A stretch of DNA of 64,000 nt from Gracilibacillus ureilyticus (GCF_900111195.1 NZ_FOGL01000012.1:60987-124986), one strand, 5' to 3'; shown: positions 18,654-27,212, numbered from the stretch's first letter. Notes: generated from the letters alone by a model not told the origin. Translations and numbers: made by a program.

Positions 18654-19237
18654 GCTTTTTGCTCCTTTCTTATTGCTTCAAAGAAATTGTTTAGTAGTTT
18701 TTTTCCTTTTCCTGTTCCGATCGATTCTGGATGAAATTGCAATCCATATACAGGTAAATACGTATGTTTTACTGCCATGATTTCACCGTCGTCCATTGCT
18801 GTCGCTGTAATGAGAAGTTCTTCCGGGATTGTTTCCCGCTCAATTACTAATGAATGATATCTCATGACTTCTAAAGGTTGTTCCAAATAACTGAACATTT
18901 CATCATTATTATGGCGAATCATCGATGTTTTCCCATGTTTGATTTGCCCTGCATGAATGACCCTTGCTCCAAACGCTTCTCCTATTGCCTGATGACCTAA
19001 ACATATACCAAGAATGGGGAATTTCGTTGCAAGCTGCTTCACTACATCAATGCAAATCCCTGCTTCATCCGGGGTTCCAGGTCCCGGTGATAAAATAATG
19101 GCTTGAGGATTCATCTGTTCAATTTCTCTAATGGATATTTTATCGTTTCTGATAACTTCTACTTCTTTTCCTAGCTCTGATATATATTGATACAGGTTAT
19201 ATGTGAAGGAATCATAATTATCTATTAATAAAATCAT
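18650..19237 (-). CDS. trpG: anthranilate synthase glutamine amidotransferase subunit
   Basis: Supplies ammonia from glutamine to TrpE. 195 aa, class I amidotransferase: ILLIDNYDSFTYNLYQY, SPGPGTPDEAG, the nucleophile Cys in PILGICLGHQAIGEAFGA, and catalytic His/Glu in QFHPESI. The gene overlaps trpE by four bases (ATGA) and trpD by four. In B. subtilis this function is supplied by pabA in the folate operon, so a trpG inside the trp operon separates this organism from that layout. It could also serve PabB; no pab gene is visible here. Confidence 0.95.
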   Translation of the reverse strand: MILLIDNYDSFTYNLYQYISELGKEVEVIRNDKISIREIEQMNPQAIILSPGPGTPDEAGICIDVVKQLATKFPILGICLGHQAIGEAFGARVIHAGQIKHGKTSMIRHNNDEMFSYLEQPLEVMRYHSLVIERETIPEELLITATAMDDGEIMAVKHTYLPVYGLQFHPESIGTGKGKKLLNNFFEAIRKEQKA

Positions 19238-20613
19238 TTTTTGCTTACCTCCAATAATGATTTGGCTTTATTTAATGTTTCCTGATATTCCGATTCAGGA
19301 TTCGAATCATAAACAACTCCTGCACCTGCCTGCACATATGCTGTATTGTCTTTAATCACCATTGTGCGGATTGCCAGTGCTAAATCTAAGTCACCGTTCA
19401 TATTGATATAGCCGACTGCTCCTGCGTACACACCACGTTTCATATCTTCCTGATCATTAATAATTTGCATTGCCCGGATCTTCGGTGCCCCGGAAACCGT
19501 ACCCGCCGGCAATGTGGAGACCAATGCATCCAATCCTGTATACTCGGCTGTTAACTGTCCGTGAACCTCTGATACGATGTGCATTACATGCTGATATCTT
19601 TCAATTGTCATATATTTCGGTATGGCAATCGAACCTGTCTCACATACCCTGCCTAAGTCATTTCTGCTTAAGTCAACTAACATTTTGTGTTCTGCAAGTT
19701 CCTTTTCATCTGCCAGCAGTTCTGTCGCTAATTGCTGATCCTCTTCGACTGTTTTTCCACGCGGCCTTGTTCCTGCAATCGGGTTTGTGACAACATGCTT
19801 GCCTGTTGTTTTAATCAAGCTTTCAGGTGATGCACCTAGCACAATATAGTCATCAAAATCAATAAAATACATATATGGCGAAGGATTAGCTACCCGTAAT
19901 TTTCTGTAAAAAGTAAACGGATCTGCATCGAATGTTGCTCTCATCCGTTGTGACAGCACTACTTGAAAAATATCTCCATCCACAATATGCTGTTTTGCTG
20001 TTTCTACCATTTCAAGAAATCTCTCTTTTTTAATCGATGTCTCAAAGTGAATATTCAATTCTTCCTGCTGACTAACTGCCTCTGGTGTTGCTATTTGTTC
20101 TGTTAAGGATTCCAGCTTACCTGCTAATATGCTGTCACTTCTTGTTCCATCTAGATCGATAGTTAGCAGGGTTACTTTTTGCTGCATATGATCGAATACG
20201 ATAACATCCTGATAGAAAAGCATATGAACATCCGGCATATCAATTTCATCTTCCAACAGTTCGCCTATATACTCGTATTGCCTGATCGCATCGTATCCGA
20301 TATAACCAATTGCTCCTCCATAGAATGCAAAAGGTAAATCTAACGCTTCATTTGGGATATGGTCTTTTACAACTTCCAATGGTAATTGCTCAATAGTTTC
20401 TTCCGTTTTAGTCGTATGGTCTACTACTTTAGTATATTTGGATGTACCAATAATTTCTTTATAGGGATTTAACCCAATGAAAGAAAAGCGACCTTTTTCG
20501 TTATGGTTTCCAGAGCTTTCTAATAAGAACTTTTTCTTTCCGTTAATGCGATTGAAAACAGATATCGGTGTCAATGTATCTCCATTTAATGTTTTGCTTT
20601 TAAAATTCACCAT
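19234..20613 (-). CDS. trpE: anthranilate synthase component I
   Basis: Converts chorismate to anthranilate using ammonia from TrpG. 459 aa. N-terminal feedback domain carries the LLESS Trp-binding motif (KFLLESSGNHN near residue 35). C-terminal chorismate domain shows the IFQVVLSQRM strand, PSPYMYFIDF, GASPESLIK, NPIAGTRPRG, VDLSRNDLGRV, LPAGTVSGAPKIRAM and GAGVVYDSNPESEY. ATG has AAGGAG nine bases upstream. First gene of trpEGDCFBA, controlled by the two T-boxes upstream. Confidence 0.97.
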   Translation of the reverse strand: MVNFKSKTLNGDTLTPISVFNRINGKKKFLLESSGNHNEKGRFSFIGLNPYKEIIGTSKYTKVVDHTTKTEETIEQLPLEVVKDHIPNEALDLPFAFYGGAIGYIGYDAIRQYEYIGELLEDEIDMPDVHMLFYQDVIVFDHMQQKVTLLTIDLDGTRSDSILAGKLESLTEQIATPEAVSQQEELNIHFETSIKKERFLEMVETAKQHIVDGDIFQVVLSQRMRATFDADPFTFYRKLRVANPSPYMYFIDFDDYIVLGASPESLIKTTGKHVVTNPIAGTRPRGKTVEEDQQLATELLADEKELAEHKMLVDLSRNDLGRVCETGSIAIPKYMTIERYQHVMHIVSEVHGQLTAEYTGLDALVSTLPAGTVSGAPKIRAMQIINDQEDMKRGVYAGAVGYINMNGDLDLALAIRTMVIKDNTAYVQAGAGVVYDSNPESEYQETLNKAKSLLEVSKK

Positions 20614-20657
20614 TTTGCCTGACTCCTTTTAAATTAATTTCATGTATTCTATATAAA

Positions 20658-20915
20658 AAATCCCTACATATACCACTGGGATATATATAGGGACGGTAAT
20701 TTCTAACCGCGGTGCCACCACTATTTGAAGTAATCACCTGTATTGATGATATACTTCCTCTCTTCATCTGTTAACGGGGATAAGCCGTTCCTCTGTACTT
20801 ACCTTCCAGAGCACTCTCCAAGGTCCATTCAGCCTATGATGTATACTGGTTTCCAGCAATCCCAGCTCTCTTCAATACATTACATAAACTTACTCATCCT
20901 TATCAGCGATTTTTC
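20658..20915 (-). ncRNA. T-box leader 2 (proximal), Trp specifier
   Basis: Minus-strand leader. Stem I has GAAGAGAGCTGGG and a specifier loop GAATGGACC, where TGG (20825-20827) is the tryptophan codon. The T-box bulge sequence GTGGCACCGCGG (20706-20719) is followed by a terminator with arms TCCCTA(C/T)ATATA...TATGTAGGGA and TTTTTT at 20661-20693. The antiterminator would pair with the uncharged tRNA-Trp 3' end. Confidence 0.93.
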
Positions 20916-20934
20916 TATAATTTCAACTAAACAA

Positions 20935-21215
20935 AAAGGGTCTCCTGTCCTGAAAAGGACGAGGAAACCCGTGGTACCACCTTTATTAACTGTAAAAATT
21001 AACAGTTCACTGTTCACGTCAAGCTATGTCGCTTATAACGCTACCCCTTTGCAACGAGCGGGTCTCTCGCCAAAGCCTACTTAGCTTAAGCTGTTCGGTT
21101 TGGAGCTCGGAAGTCCATTCACTAATTTCCGCACACTGGTTTTCACCTGCCACCAGCTCTCTTCAGTGCTTCCCTTTAGTTACTCTTCTTCGTCTTAGCT
21201 AACGTTTATAAATGT
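20935..21215 (-). ncRNA. T-box leader 1 (distal), Trp specifier
   Basis: Second T-box upstream of the first in the same direction. AGAGAGCTGGTGGC in Stem I, specifier loop GAATGGACTTC with TGG at 21115-21117, T-box GGTGGTACCACGGG at about 20968-20982, and a terminator GGGTTTCCTCGTCC / GGACAGGAGACCC followed by TTTTTG (20936-20968). Two Trp T-boxes in series should give a steeper response to uncharged tRNA-Trp than one. Confidence 0.93.
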
Positions 21216-21278
21216 TGTTACTATCATAGTACGGAAACATACTGTTTGTCAATGCCTTTAATTAAATTTTCAGAATAT

Positions 21279-21827
21279 TTACAACTCCGTTATCTCTTCC
21301 TCGATTTTTTCGCCAAGGTGTCTCCCCGGCTGATCCGTCTTAACCATAATTCTGTCACCAGGCTGTAACTGAAGGACCTGCTTTTCGGCACCTTCCTCCC
21401 CCAATACATGGACACTGTCAGCTTTCTGTACAGTAGCCGATATTTCTTTCCCGTTTACATTCACCACAAGACGAAGGAAAGGTCTTTTCTCTATTTTGAT
21501 TCTTCCTATTGCAACTTTTCTTATCTTTCCATCTGCTGACATGACCATCACACGCTCACCAGGCTTCAGTTCAGCTAAATATGCCGTTTTCTCTTCATCC
21601 ACCATCGTATAATGATGAACAGCTCCGACATTTACACGAAATGGACGAGCCGGATAGGTTTCCGTCGTTCTATTTTCCGCAAGCATAATAATATATCCAT
21701 TACCAGTATTACCAACGAGTACCCCTTCTGATGGTTTTAAATTATCAATAAAATCTAAACATACACGTGTACCCTCTCCTAACGGTTCCACGCTAATTAC
21801 TTCCGCATATTGTAAGGTTGTCTCCAT
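21279..21827 (-). CDS. stand-alone C-terminal half of 3-dehydroquinate synthase II
   Basis: 182 aa. It matches, from memory, the C-terminal half of archaeal AroB' (DHQS-II, MJ1249 type): GEGTRVCLDF, LVGNTGNGYIIM, RPFRVNVGAVHHYT (near residue 62), YLAELKPGERVMVMSADG, IGRIKIEKRPFLRL, VQKADSVHVL, and PGRHLGEKIEEEI at the end. Full-length enzymes have about 350-370 aa, with an N-terminal half wholly absent here. The gene has a good ribosome binding site (GGAAGGGAG) and ATG, no frameshift, and no upstream sequence that encodes the missing half, so it seems a real short protein. It lies upstream of the trp T-boxes on the same strand. Whether it makes dehydroquinate is unproven; a regulatory or other enzymatic role is possible. 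Confidence 0.8.
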   Translation of the reverse strand: METTLQYAEVISVEPLGEGTRVCLDFIDNLKPSEGVLVGNTGNGYIIMLAENRTTETYPARPFRVNVGAVHHYTMVDEEKTAYLAELKPGERVMVMSADGKIRKVAIGRIKIEKRPFLRLVVNVNGKEISATVQKADSVHVLGEEGAEKQVLQLQPGDRIMVKTDQPGRHLGEKIEEEITEL

Positions 21828-21842
21828 CTTGATCTCCCTTCC

Positions 21843-21895
21843 AGCTTACCCCATTGCTAAGCATCCTGATAAGTTCGCTAACGACCAGACTAGCG
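21843..21895 (-). promoter_or_regulatory. two hairpins in the leader of the half-DHQS-II gene
   Basis: On the minus strand CGCTA-10 nt-TAGCG (21876-21895) and GCTTA-9 nt-TAAGC (21844-21862) stand in series 17-70 bases before the ATG. Neither is followed by a T-run. They could be a structured leader, a protein site, or part of a dispersed repeat; I recognise no known riboswitch. Confidence 0.4.
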
Positions 21896-22015
21896 TCAAT
21901 AACCACCGCTGATCATAAGTCTCACTTTATACAGTTTTTCCATAATTTTTTCATAGCTATTTACTGGACAATCATATACAATAAAACTTGATTTTTCAAA
22001 TGGGAGGGATACTCA

Positions 22016-22129
22016 TTGCGGAAGTTTTTAGTAATGTTATTTCTTCTATTAATAGTAAGCTTTAGTGTTATTGGCTATAGCAATTCAAGTCAATCCGCCG
22101 GTGAGGAAACCATCGAGATTGAGGAATAG
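22016..22129 (+). CDS. 37-aa hydrophobic peptide
   Basis: Short reading frame starting at TTG (22016) with a strong GGGAGGG site seven bases upstream. The translation has a Lys-Arg N-terminus, a hydrophobic core of about 16 residues (FLVMLFLLLIVSFSVIG), then a polar, acidic tail ending EETIEIEE. It could be a membrane-anchored or secreted micropeptide. A terminator follows 22 bases later. I do not recognise a family. Confidence 0.6.
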   Translation: MRKFLVMLFLLLIVSFSVIGYSNSSQSAGEETIEIEE

Positions 22130-22151
22130 AAGAAAATAATGATGAAGAAAC

Positions 22152-22185
22152 AAAAGGAGATTCGAAACTACGAATCTCCTTTTTG
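22152..22185. terminator. bidirectional terminator
   Basis: AAAAGGAGATTCG / CGAATCTCCTTTT, 13-bp perfect stem with a 6-nt loop and flanking A/T runs. It serves the 37-aa peptide gene and the convergent Gfo/Idh/MocA gene. Confidence 0.92.
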
Positions 22186-22205
22186 ATACAGACCTGCAGT
22201 CCGCC

Positions 22206-23495
22206 TTACCTCTTTAAATTTACCAGTTCGTCTACTTTAACCGCCTGGCCTGTTTGCAGTGATTTATTTCCAGCTATTCCTGTAAGAATAGAGATTGCTC
22301 CATCGATATGGGAGGCAGCTCTGTTAAATTCATCTTCTTTCGGCACACCGAACAGATCATTTAATAATTCCGGATCACCGCCGCCATGACCGCCTTCTTT
22401 TTCTTCCACTTCTACTTCATACGGCTCGCCAAACATTGGGATAACGCGGAGAACTTTTTCCTTTAACTTACCTTCATCCCCTTTTTCTCCACCAGAGTTG
22501 ATATAGGATTGTTCTCGTACTTGCACTTCAATCCGTCCTTTGGAACCATTGAAAGCAATCTGGAACCCTTCCCACGGTAAGTAGGCATTTAATGAGTAAG
22601 TTAAAATGGCTTTATTTTTATAGGTTACGACAACACCTAATGTATCTTCAATATTAATTCCATCACCAAAAACACTCTGGTCACGCTGGTAACCATCTTC
22701 CTTTTCCGCTTCTAAGTACATTGATTTTAAATGTTCATTTGCTTCTAAATCAATTGCGAACGGGTCATTCTTAGCATGTTCACTGCCATGTGCTCTCTGA
22801 TAAAATTTCGTTTCCCCGCGGCGTTCCGCATTTTCTTTGCCATAAAAACGAAGTCCGCCTGTTGCATAAACAGTTTCGGGTTCCGTATTTAACCAGAAAT
22901 TCACTAAATCAAAGTGGTGAGTTGATTTGTGAACAAGAAGCCCTCCACTGTTCCGTTTATCCCTGTGCCAGCGACGGAAATAATCTGCACCATGCTGAGT
23001 ATCTAATGCCCATTCAAAGTGAACAGAATTTACTTCACCAATTACCCCGTCACGGATTAATTCCCGAATTTTTGTATTATGAGGGGCATAACGGTAATTA
23101 AATGTCACACGAACTTGTTGTCCTGTTCGTTCAATTGTATCTATAATCGCCTGTGTTTTTTCCGCATCAACTGTCATAGGCTTTTCAGTGATAACATCGC
23201 AGCCTAATTCCATCGCGCGAATAATATACCGGTGATGTGTTCTGTCCACAGATGTAACAATGACAATATCCGGTTTTTCCGTTTCAACCATTTCATCAAA
23301 GCGATCTGCAGTATATGTGTTAATTTTCTCCACATTGTACTTTTCTTCTAATAATTTATTCGCATAATTTAATCTCGTCTGGTTTGAATCGCAAAATGCA
23401 ACTAATGAACATGTTTCCTGGAAGTCCCGTACCATTGCTCCATAGAAAAATTCTGCTCGACCGCCAGTACCAACTAATACATATTTTTTCTTCAA
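22206..23495 (-). CDS. Gfo/Idh/MocA family oxidoreductase
   Basis: NAD(P)-dependent sugar or cyclitol dehydrogenase-like protein, about 429 aa. Rossmann motif VLVGTGGRAEFFYGAM at the N-terminus, EKPMT (the family's catalytic/cofactor Lys) near residue 95, and the C-terminal domain with HKSTHHFDLVNFWL, where His residues may be catalytic. A long Gly/Glu-rich stretch VEEKEGGHGGGDPE precedes a final helix. The frame is open to 23573, but homology and GGGAG eight bases before the TTG at 23495 place the start there. A cre-like site 22 bp upstream suggests carbon catabolite control. Substrate unknown. Confidence 0.88.
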   Translation of the reverse strand: MKKKYVLVGTGGRAEFFYGAMVRDFQETCSLVAFCDSNQTRLNYANKLLEEKYNVEKINTYTADRFDEMVETEKPDIVIVTSVDRTHHRYIIRAMELGCDVITEKPMTVDAEKTQAIIDTIERTGQQVRVTFNYRYAPHNTKIRELIRDGVIGEVNSVHFEWALDTQHGADYFRRWHRDKRNSGGLLVHKSTHHFDLVNFWLNTEPETVYATGGLRFYGKENAERRGETKFYQRAHGSEHAKNDPFAIDLEANEHLKSMYLEAEKEDGYQRDQSVFGDGINIEDTLGVVVTYKNKAILTYSLNAYLPWEGFQIAFNGSKGRIEVQVREQSYINSGGEKGDEGKLKEKVLRVIPMFGEPYEVEVEEKEGGHGGGDPELLNDLFGVPKEDEFNRAASHIDGAISILTGIAGNKSLQTGQAVKVDELVNLKR

Positions 23496-23516
23496 AGAAA
23501 ACACTCCCACCCATTT

Positions 23517-23530
23517 TGTAATCGTTTGCA
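23517..23530 (-). promoter_or_regulatory. cre site for CcpA
   Basis: TGCAAACGATTACA on the minus strand fits the CcpA consensus TGNAANCGNWNNCA at every fixed position. It lies just upstream of the Gfo/Idh/MocA start, between it and a likely promoter, consistent with repression by preferred sugars. A LacI/GalR-family operator is the alternative. Confidence 0.65.
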
Positions 23531-23763
23531 AAAATATAAGGATAATAACAACGTTGTTATTATTATAAATCATCTATTCTAAAATAGCAACTACTAATCT
23601 TTGAATTTGTTTGTCTTTTTTTGAATATCTTTGATTTTGGAGAAGGATAATGCGGGGTTATTAGTATTAAGGAAGATTATCATTTTAGATGATTACACTT
23701 ATGTGAAATGGGTAAAAGTATTATAGGAAGCCGAAAATCCGCTTCCCTAAAACAAATAAATAA

Positions 23764-23783
23764 CCCTCTCAAAATTGAGAGGG
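23764..23783 (-). terminator. terminator of the LysM-3D gene
   Basis: CCCTCTCAATTTTGAGAGGG, 8-9-bp stem just after the stop, followed on the minus strand by TTATTTATTT. Confidence 0.8.
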
Positions 23784-23791
23784 CGTTACAG

Positions 23792-24577
23792 CTAGTCCAA
23801 TATAGTTACTTGTACTTGTCTTCTGCCCCAGTTGAGCGCATCTTGCTTAGTTGGAACATGAAGGTCAATTTTATTACCGTTAATTGCACCACCGGTATCG
23901 CCAGCAATTGCCTCACCATAACCTTCGACATATACTCTCGAACCGAGCGGAATGACGTTTGGATCGACAGCAATTACTTTCATATTTGGATTTTCCAGCA
24001 AGTTAATTCCTGTTGCTGTCACACCTGAACATCCAGCACATTTCGCTGTATAGGCAGTTGCTGTTACATTAATTGTCTGGCCTGATTGTTCCTGATCGTT
24101 TGATGACTGTGCAGCAACTTCAGCTGTTTTTATTTCGGCTGGGTCTGTAGCCACCGGTGTAGCTTCTACCGACGCTTCACTGTTATTTTCAGTTTCCTTT
24201 TGCGACTCTTCCCCATCCGTTTCTTTAATTGATAATTCTTCACCGACAATAATTAAATTAGTCTCAAGGTTATTCCATTCTTTGATATCGTCTACAGTTA
24301 CATTATGTTCTATAGCAATCTCACTTAATGAATCACCTTTTTTCACTGTATAAGTAATTTCATTTTCTATATTTATAATTTGCTTAGGGATAATGATATC
24401 AGATTCTAAGCTGTTCATTTCTCTTAATTTAGCAACAGATGTATTATGTTCCTCCGCAATATCCCATAAACTGTCACCTTGCTTTACCTCGTATTCAGCT
24501 GCAGACAATGTCGTTAATGGAACGATAGTTAGAAAACTAGTAGCGATAAACGCTGTGGACAATAATAATTTTTTCAT
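23792..24577 (-). CDS. secreted LysM-LysM-3D cell-wall protein (YocH-like)
   Basis: Exported peptidoglycan-binding protein, 261 aa. Signal peptide about 1-27 ending at LSAA; LysM1 about 28-71 (YEVKQGDSLWDIAEEHN) and LysM2 about 74-117 (YTVKKGDSLSEIAIEHN); a Ser/Glu/Thr-rich linker about 118-168; and a C-terminal 3D domain (about 170-261) with ATAYT, GVTATGI, VIPLGSRVYVEGYGEA and AGDTGGAI-xx-NKIDLHV carrying the Asp residues. Architecture matches B. subtilis YocH, a WalR-controlled wall lytic enzyme. AAAGGAGG precedes the ATG. I looked for a WalR box and found no convincing one. Confidence 0.93.
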   Translation of the reverse strand: MKKLLLSTAFIATSFLTIVPLTTLSAAEYEVKQGDSLWDIAEEHNTSVAKLREMNSLESDIIIPKQIINIENEITYTVKKGDSLSEIAIEHNVTVDDIKEWNNLETNLIIVGEELSIKETDGEESQKETENNSEASVEATPVATDPAEIKTAEVAAQSSNDQEQSGQTINVTATAYTAKCAGCSGVTATGINLLENPNMKVIAVDPNVIPLGSRVYVEGYGEAIAGDTGGAINGNKIDLHVPTKQDALNWGRRQVQVTILD

Positions 24578-24788
24578 CCATGTTGCCTCCTTTCATGTTG
24601 ACAAGCTACAATATAACATAAAAGAATACCCTTTGTGGTTACAGAGAAATTAAGAGTCTGTAACAAAGATTACGTTATAATCAGATGCTTGTCACATTTG
24701 TCATTATGGGGCAACATTTCCTGTTTTTATACGTCAAGATGTAATATTTTCTACTTTTTTACTAAATTTCTAATCTATTATTTACCAG

Positions 24789-26342
24789 TTAATCACTAAC
24801 AACAGAATAATTCTGATTACATGAAGCTGTTAACTTTCCCTTTTTAAGTAAGTTATCAGCAATTAGTTCTGTCATATCAATCGGAATATCTTTGACTATC
24901 TCTTTTCCCTGGAACATAAAATAGTTTCCTCCGCCACTTGCACGGTAATTATTCATTACTACGTCAAATTCTTTATCTAATTCCAGCGTTTCTCCTTGGT
25001 AATTGAGCTTTGTTACACGTTCGCCTTCAGGGCGTGATATATTTAATTCGTACGTAATTCCTTCCCACATGTCATAATTATAATGTTGCGGTTTCGGTTC
25101 AATGAATGCTGGGTTTACCGTTATTTCTCCATTACTGTCTATTGTGAAATAACTTGCTGATAATTCCAATGCATCTTTTATATCTTGCCCTTTCAAGCGT
25201 AATACCTTCAGTGTGTTCGGGTAAATATAGTTAGAAACAATATCTCTCATCGTAACTTTTGCAGGAAAACCAGGGGATTGGTCATGAAAGAGTGCTGTAC
25301 AGGAGATATTTACTCCCGCTGCTTCCATTTGCAATAAATTGATATATTCAATAAAAGGGTGTTCTTTCACCCGAGCCTGAAAAGTGCTATGGATACGCAT
25401 ATCTCCATCTACAGTTGTTATTGGCTGATCGAGCCACTCTTGTACTCTTGCTTCCTCGTTTTTTATTAATTCTATAATCTCGGCATCTGCCTCAATCTCG
25501 TCTGTCACGTAGTGAAGCTTACTGTCGATAGTAGTTACTGCCCCACCGTTCCACTCAACAGACACTTCTCCAACTGCCTGTCCTTTACTACCTGGCTGGA
25601 TAACTGTGACACCGTTTATTTTAGTCGTAATTAACCTGTGCTGGTGTCCGGTAATAAGTATGTCAATTCCATCCACCTCCTGGCAAATCTGATAACCCTG
25701 ATTTTCACCAGTAAGCGGCTCAGTCGGTTCTCCATTGTCAGGATCTCTTTCTAAACCACCATGATAACAAACAACCACGAGATCAGGTTTTTCTATTTCT
25801 TTGACTTTACTTACCCATTTTTTTGCTGATGTGCAGGCATCCTCAAAAACTAATCCTTTTATATGGTCAGGATCCTCCCAATTAGGAATATAGTGTGTCG
25901 TAATTCCGATAAATGCTATTTTCTGTTCATCAATTTCTTTTATAACATACGGTTTTCCAAAATAGGGTTCATTCGTTTTGCTATTTAGAATATTAGCTGA
26001 CAGCCATGGAAATTCCGCCTGCTCCACAGTCGCTTCTAAATAATCCAACCCATAATTAAATTCATGGTTTCCGAAGACAGAGAAATCGTAGGGTAAACGG
26101 TTCGCAATATCAACTAATGGACTCGTTTGTTCTTTATGATATTTTGCAAAGTAATATGTAAATGGACTTCCCTGAATAAAATCACCATTATCCAATAAAA
26201 CAACCTGGTTCTCTGCTCTTATCTTTTTTATAATAGCTGCTGTTTTAGCAAGTCCCTGGTTTTCCTCTTTTGTATCCCTGTAATTGACCGGCGCAATATA
26301 ACCATGTATATCACTAGTTATACAAATTGACAGTTTCTGCAT
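24789..26342 (-). CDS. bifunctional metallophosphatase/5'-nucleotidase family protein
   Basis: 517 aa. The N-terminal calcineurin-type metallophosphoesterase domain (1-290) shows TSDIHGY, DNGDFIQG, GNHEFNYG, CYHGG and TGHQHR metal motifs. The C-terminal 5'-nucleotidase domain (300-500) shows TVDGDMR and NNYRASGGGNYFMF, the substrate-stacking region. It lacks a signal peptide, unlike most UshA-type enzymes, so it is probably cytoplasmic; B. subtilis YunD is the likely relative. Start ATG 26342 has AAGGAG seven bases upstream; seven extra codons in the frame are rejected. Likely hydrolyses nucleoside monophosphates or cyclic nucleotides. Confidence 0.9.
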   Translation of the reverse strand: MQKLSICITSDIHGYIAPVNYRDTKEENQGLAKTAAIIKKIRAENQVVLLDNGDFIQGSPFTYYFAKYHKEQTSPLVDIANRLPYDFSVFGNHEFNYGLDYLEATVEQAEFPWLSANILNSKTNEPYFGKPYVIKEIDEQKIAFIGITTHYIPNWEDPDHIKGLVFEDACTSAKKWVSKVKEIEKPDLVVVCYHGGLERDPDNGEPTEPLTGENQGYQICQEVDGIDILITGHQHRLITTKINGVTVIQPGSKGQAVGEVSVEWNGGAVTTIDSKLHYVTDEIEADAEIIELIKNEEARVQEWLDQPITTVDGDMRIHSTFQARVKEHPFIEYINLLQMEAAGVNISCTALFHDQSPGFPAKVTMRDIVSNYIYPNTLKVLRLKGQDIKDALELSASYFTIDSNGEITVNPAFIEPKPQHYNYDMWEGITYELNISRPEGERVTKLNYQGETLELDKEFDVVMNNYRASGGGNYFMFQGKEIVKDIPIDMTELIADNLLKKGKLTASCNQNYSVVSD

Positions 26343-26520
26343 GTGATCACTCCTTTCTCTCATTATAGCGAAGAAATAGGCTGATAAGGAAAAAGTTTAC
26401 ACTATCTTTACTTAGTTTTAACACCAGGTTTTCATTCATTTGATATATTAAGAGTGTTCCAAATTGAGCAATGCTGCAAAGATTGCTTTCTCACAAAATG
26501 ATAGCCCCTTTTTCTTGTTT

Positions 26521-26548
26521 GCCGATGAATCTTTTCATCGGCATCTTT
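26521..26548 (+). terminator. orphan intrinsic terminator
   Basis: GCCGATGA / TCATCGGC with a 6-nt loop and ATCTTTTT after it, oriented on the plus strand where no gene lies upstream; the nearest plus-strand gene stops more than 4 kb away. It sits in the 303-bp space between the divergent-from-nothing 5'-nucleotidase promoter and the nitroreductase 3' end. Confidence 0.75.
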
Positions 26549-26604
26549 TTATGTATATCTCAAGATTCACCGTTCTTTTTCCCCACTGACCAAAATTATT
26601 AATC

Positions 26605-26640
26605 AATAAAAAAATAGCCACACCTTTGATAAGATGTGGT
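26605..26640 (-). terminator. nitroreductase terminator
   Basis: On the minus strand CCACATCTT...AAGGTGTGG forms a stem directly after the stop codon, followed by CTATTTTTTT. Confidence 0.85.
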
Positions 26641-26645
26641 TATTG

Positions 26646-27212
26646 TTACGGTAATTCTGTAATTCGTTCTGTTGCGGGTATTCTCGGAACAGGTGTCTGG
26701 TCTTTCGCAGGATATCCTACCTGCAATAATCCTACCACACGTTCATCGTCTTTTAAGCCAATTAATTCGGCTGTCTCTTCACAAAAAGTCAATTTGCCCG
26801 TTTTCCAAAATACACTCATGCCTTCTTCCCATGCTAGTAAACTAAAATTTTGAATGAGACAGCTGGCAGAGGCATAATCTTCCTCAATTAATTTCTGAAT
26901 TGGATTAATCTTATTAATAACAAAAATAATAAAAGGTACCTTCATTATTTTTTGATAGCCTATTTCTCCTATTTCATCCAGCTTCTCTACTGGAGCAGTA
27001 TTCGCTTTCTCTTTTGCTATTTCACGGTTAATTTCTGCAAGTTTCCTCTTTGCTTCTCCATTGACAAAAACAAAACGCCAAGGTTCCGTCATTTTGTGAT
27101 TCGGTACCCAGACAGCAGTATTCAGTAATTCTTTCATAAGGTCTGCGGATACCGGTTCTTCTTTATATATAGAAATTGAGCGACGTTCTTTAATCAGCTG
27201 TTTGAGATTCAT
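26646..27212 (-). CDS. nitroreductase family flavoprotein
   Basis: FMN-dependent NAD(P)H oxidoreductase, 188 aa. Typical opening IKERRSISIYKEEPVS with the FMN-phosphate Arg/Ser contacts, then WVPNHKMTEPWRFVFVNGEA, ASASCLIQNFSLLAWEEGM and VGLLQVGYPA. Start is the ATG at 27212: GGGGA lies six bases before it, while the ATG at 27218 touches the site and the N-terminal extension to 27311 has no family match. Substrate is unknown (quinones or nitro compounds are usual). Divergent from the met operon leader. Confidence 0.92.
   Translation of the reverse strand: MNLKQLIKERRSISIYKEEPVSADLMKELLNTAVWVPNHKMTEPWRFVFVNGEAKRKLAEINREIAKEKANTAPVEKLDEIGEIGYQKIMKVPFIIFVINKINPIQKLIEEDYASASCLIQNFSLLAWEEGMSVFWKTGKLTFCEETAELIGLKDDERVVGLLQVGYPAKDQTPVPRIPATERITELP

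Noticed and set aside
24578-24700. WalR box upstream of the LysM-3D gene
   Set aside because: TGTWA-type half-sites occur but not two in the required spacing.
26464-26600. Short plus-strand peptide from ATG near 26470
   Set aside because: No ribosome binding site, and the frame runs through the terminator hairpin.
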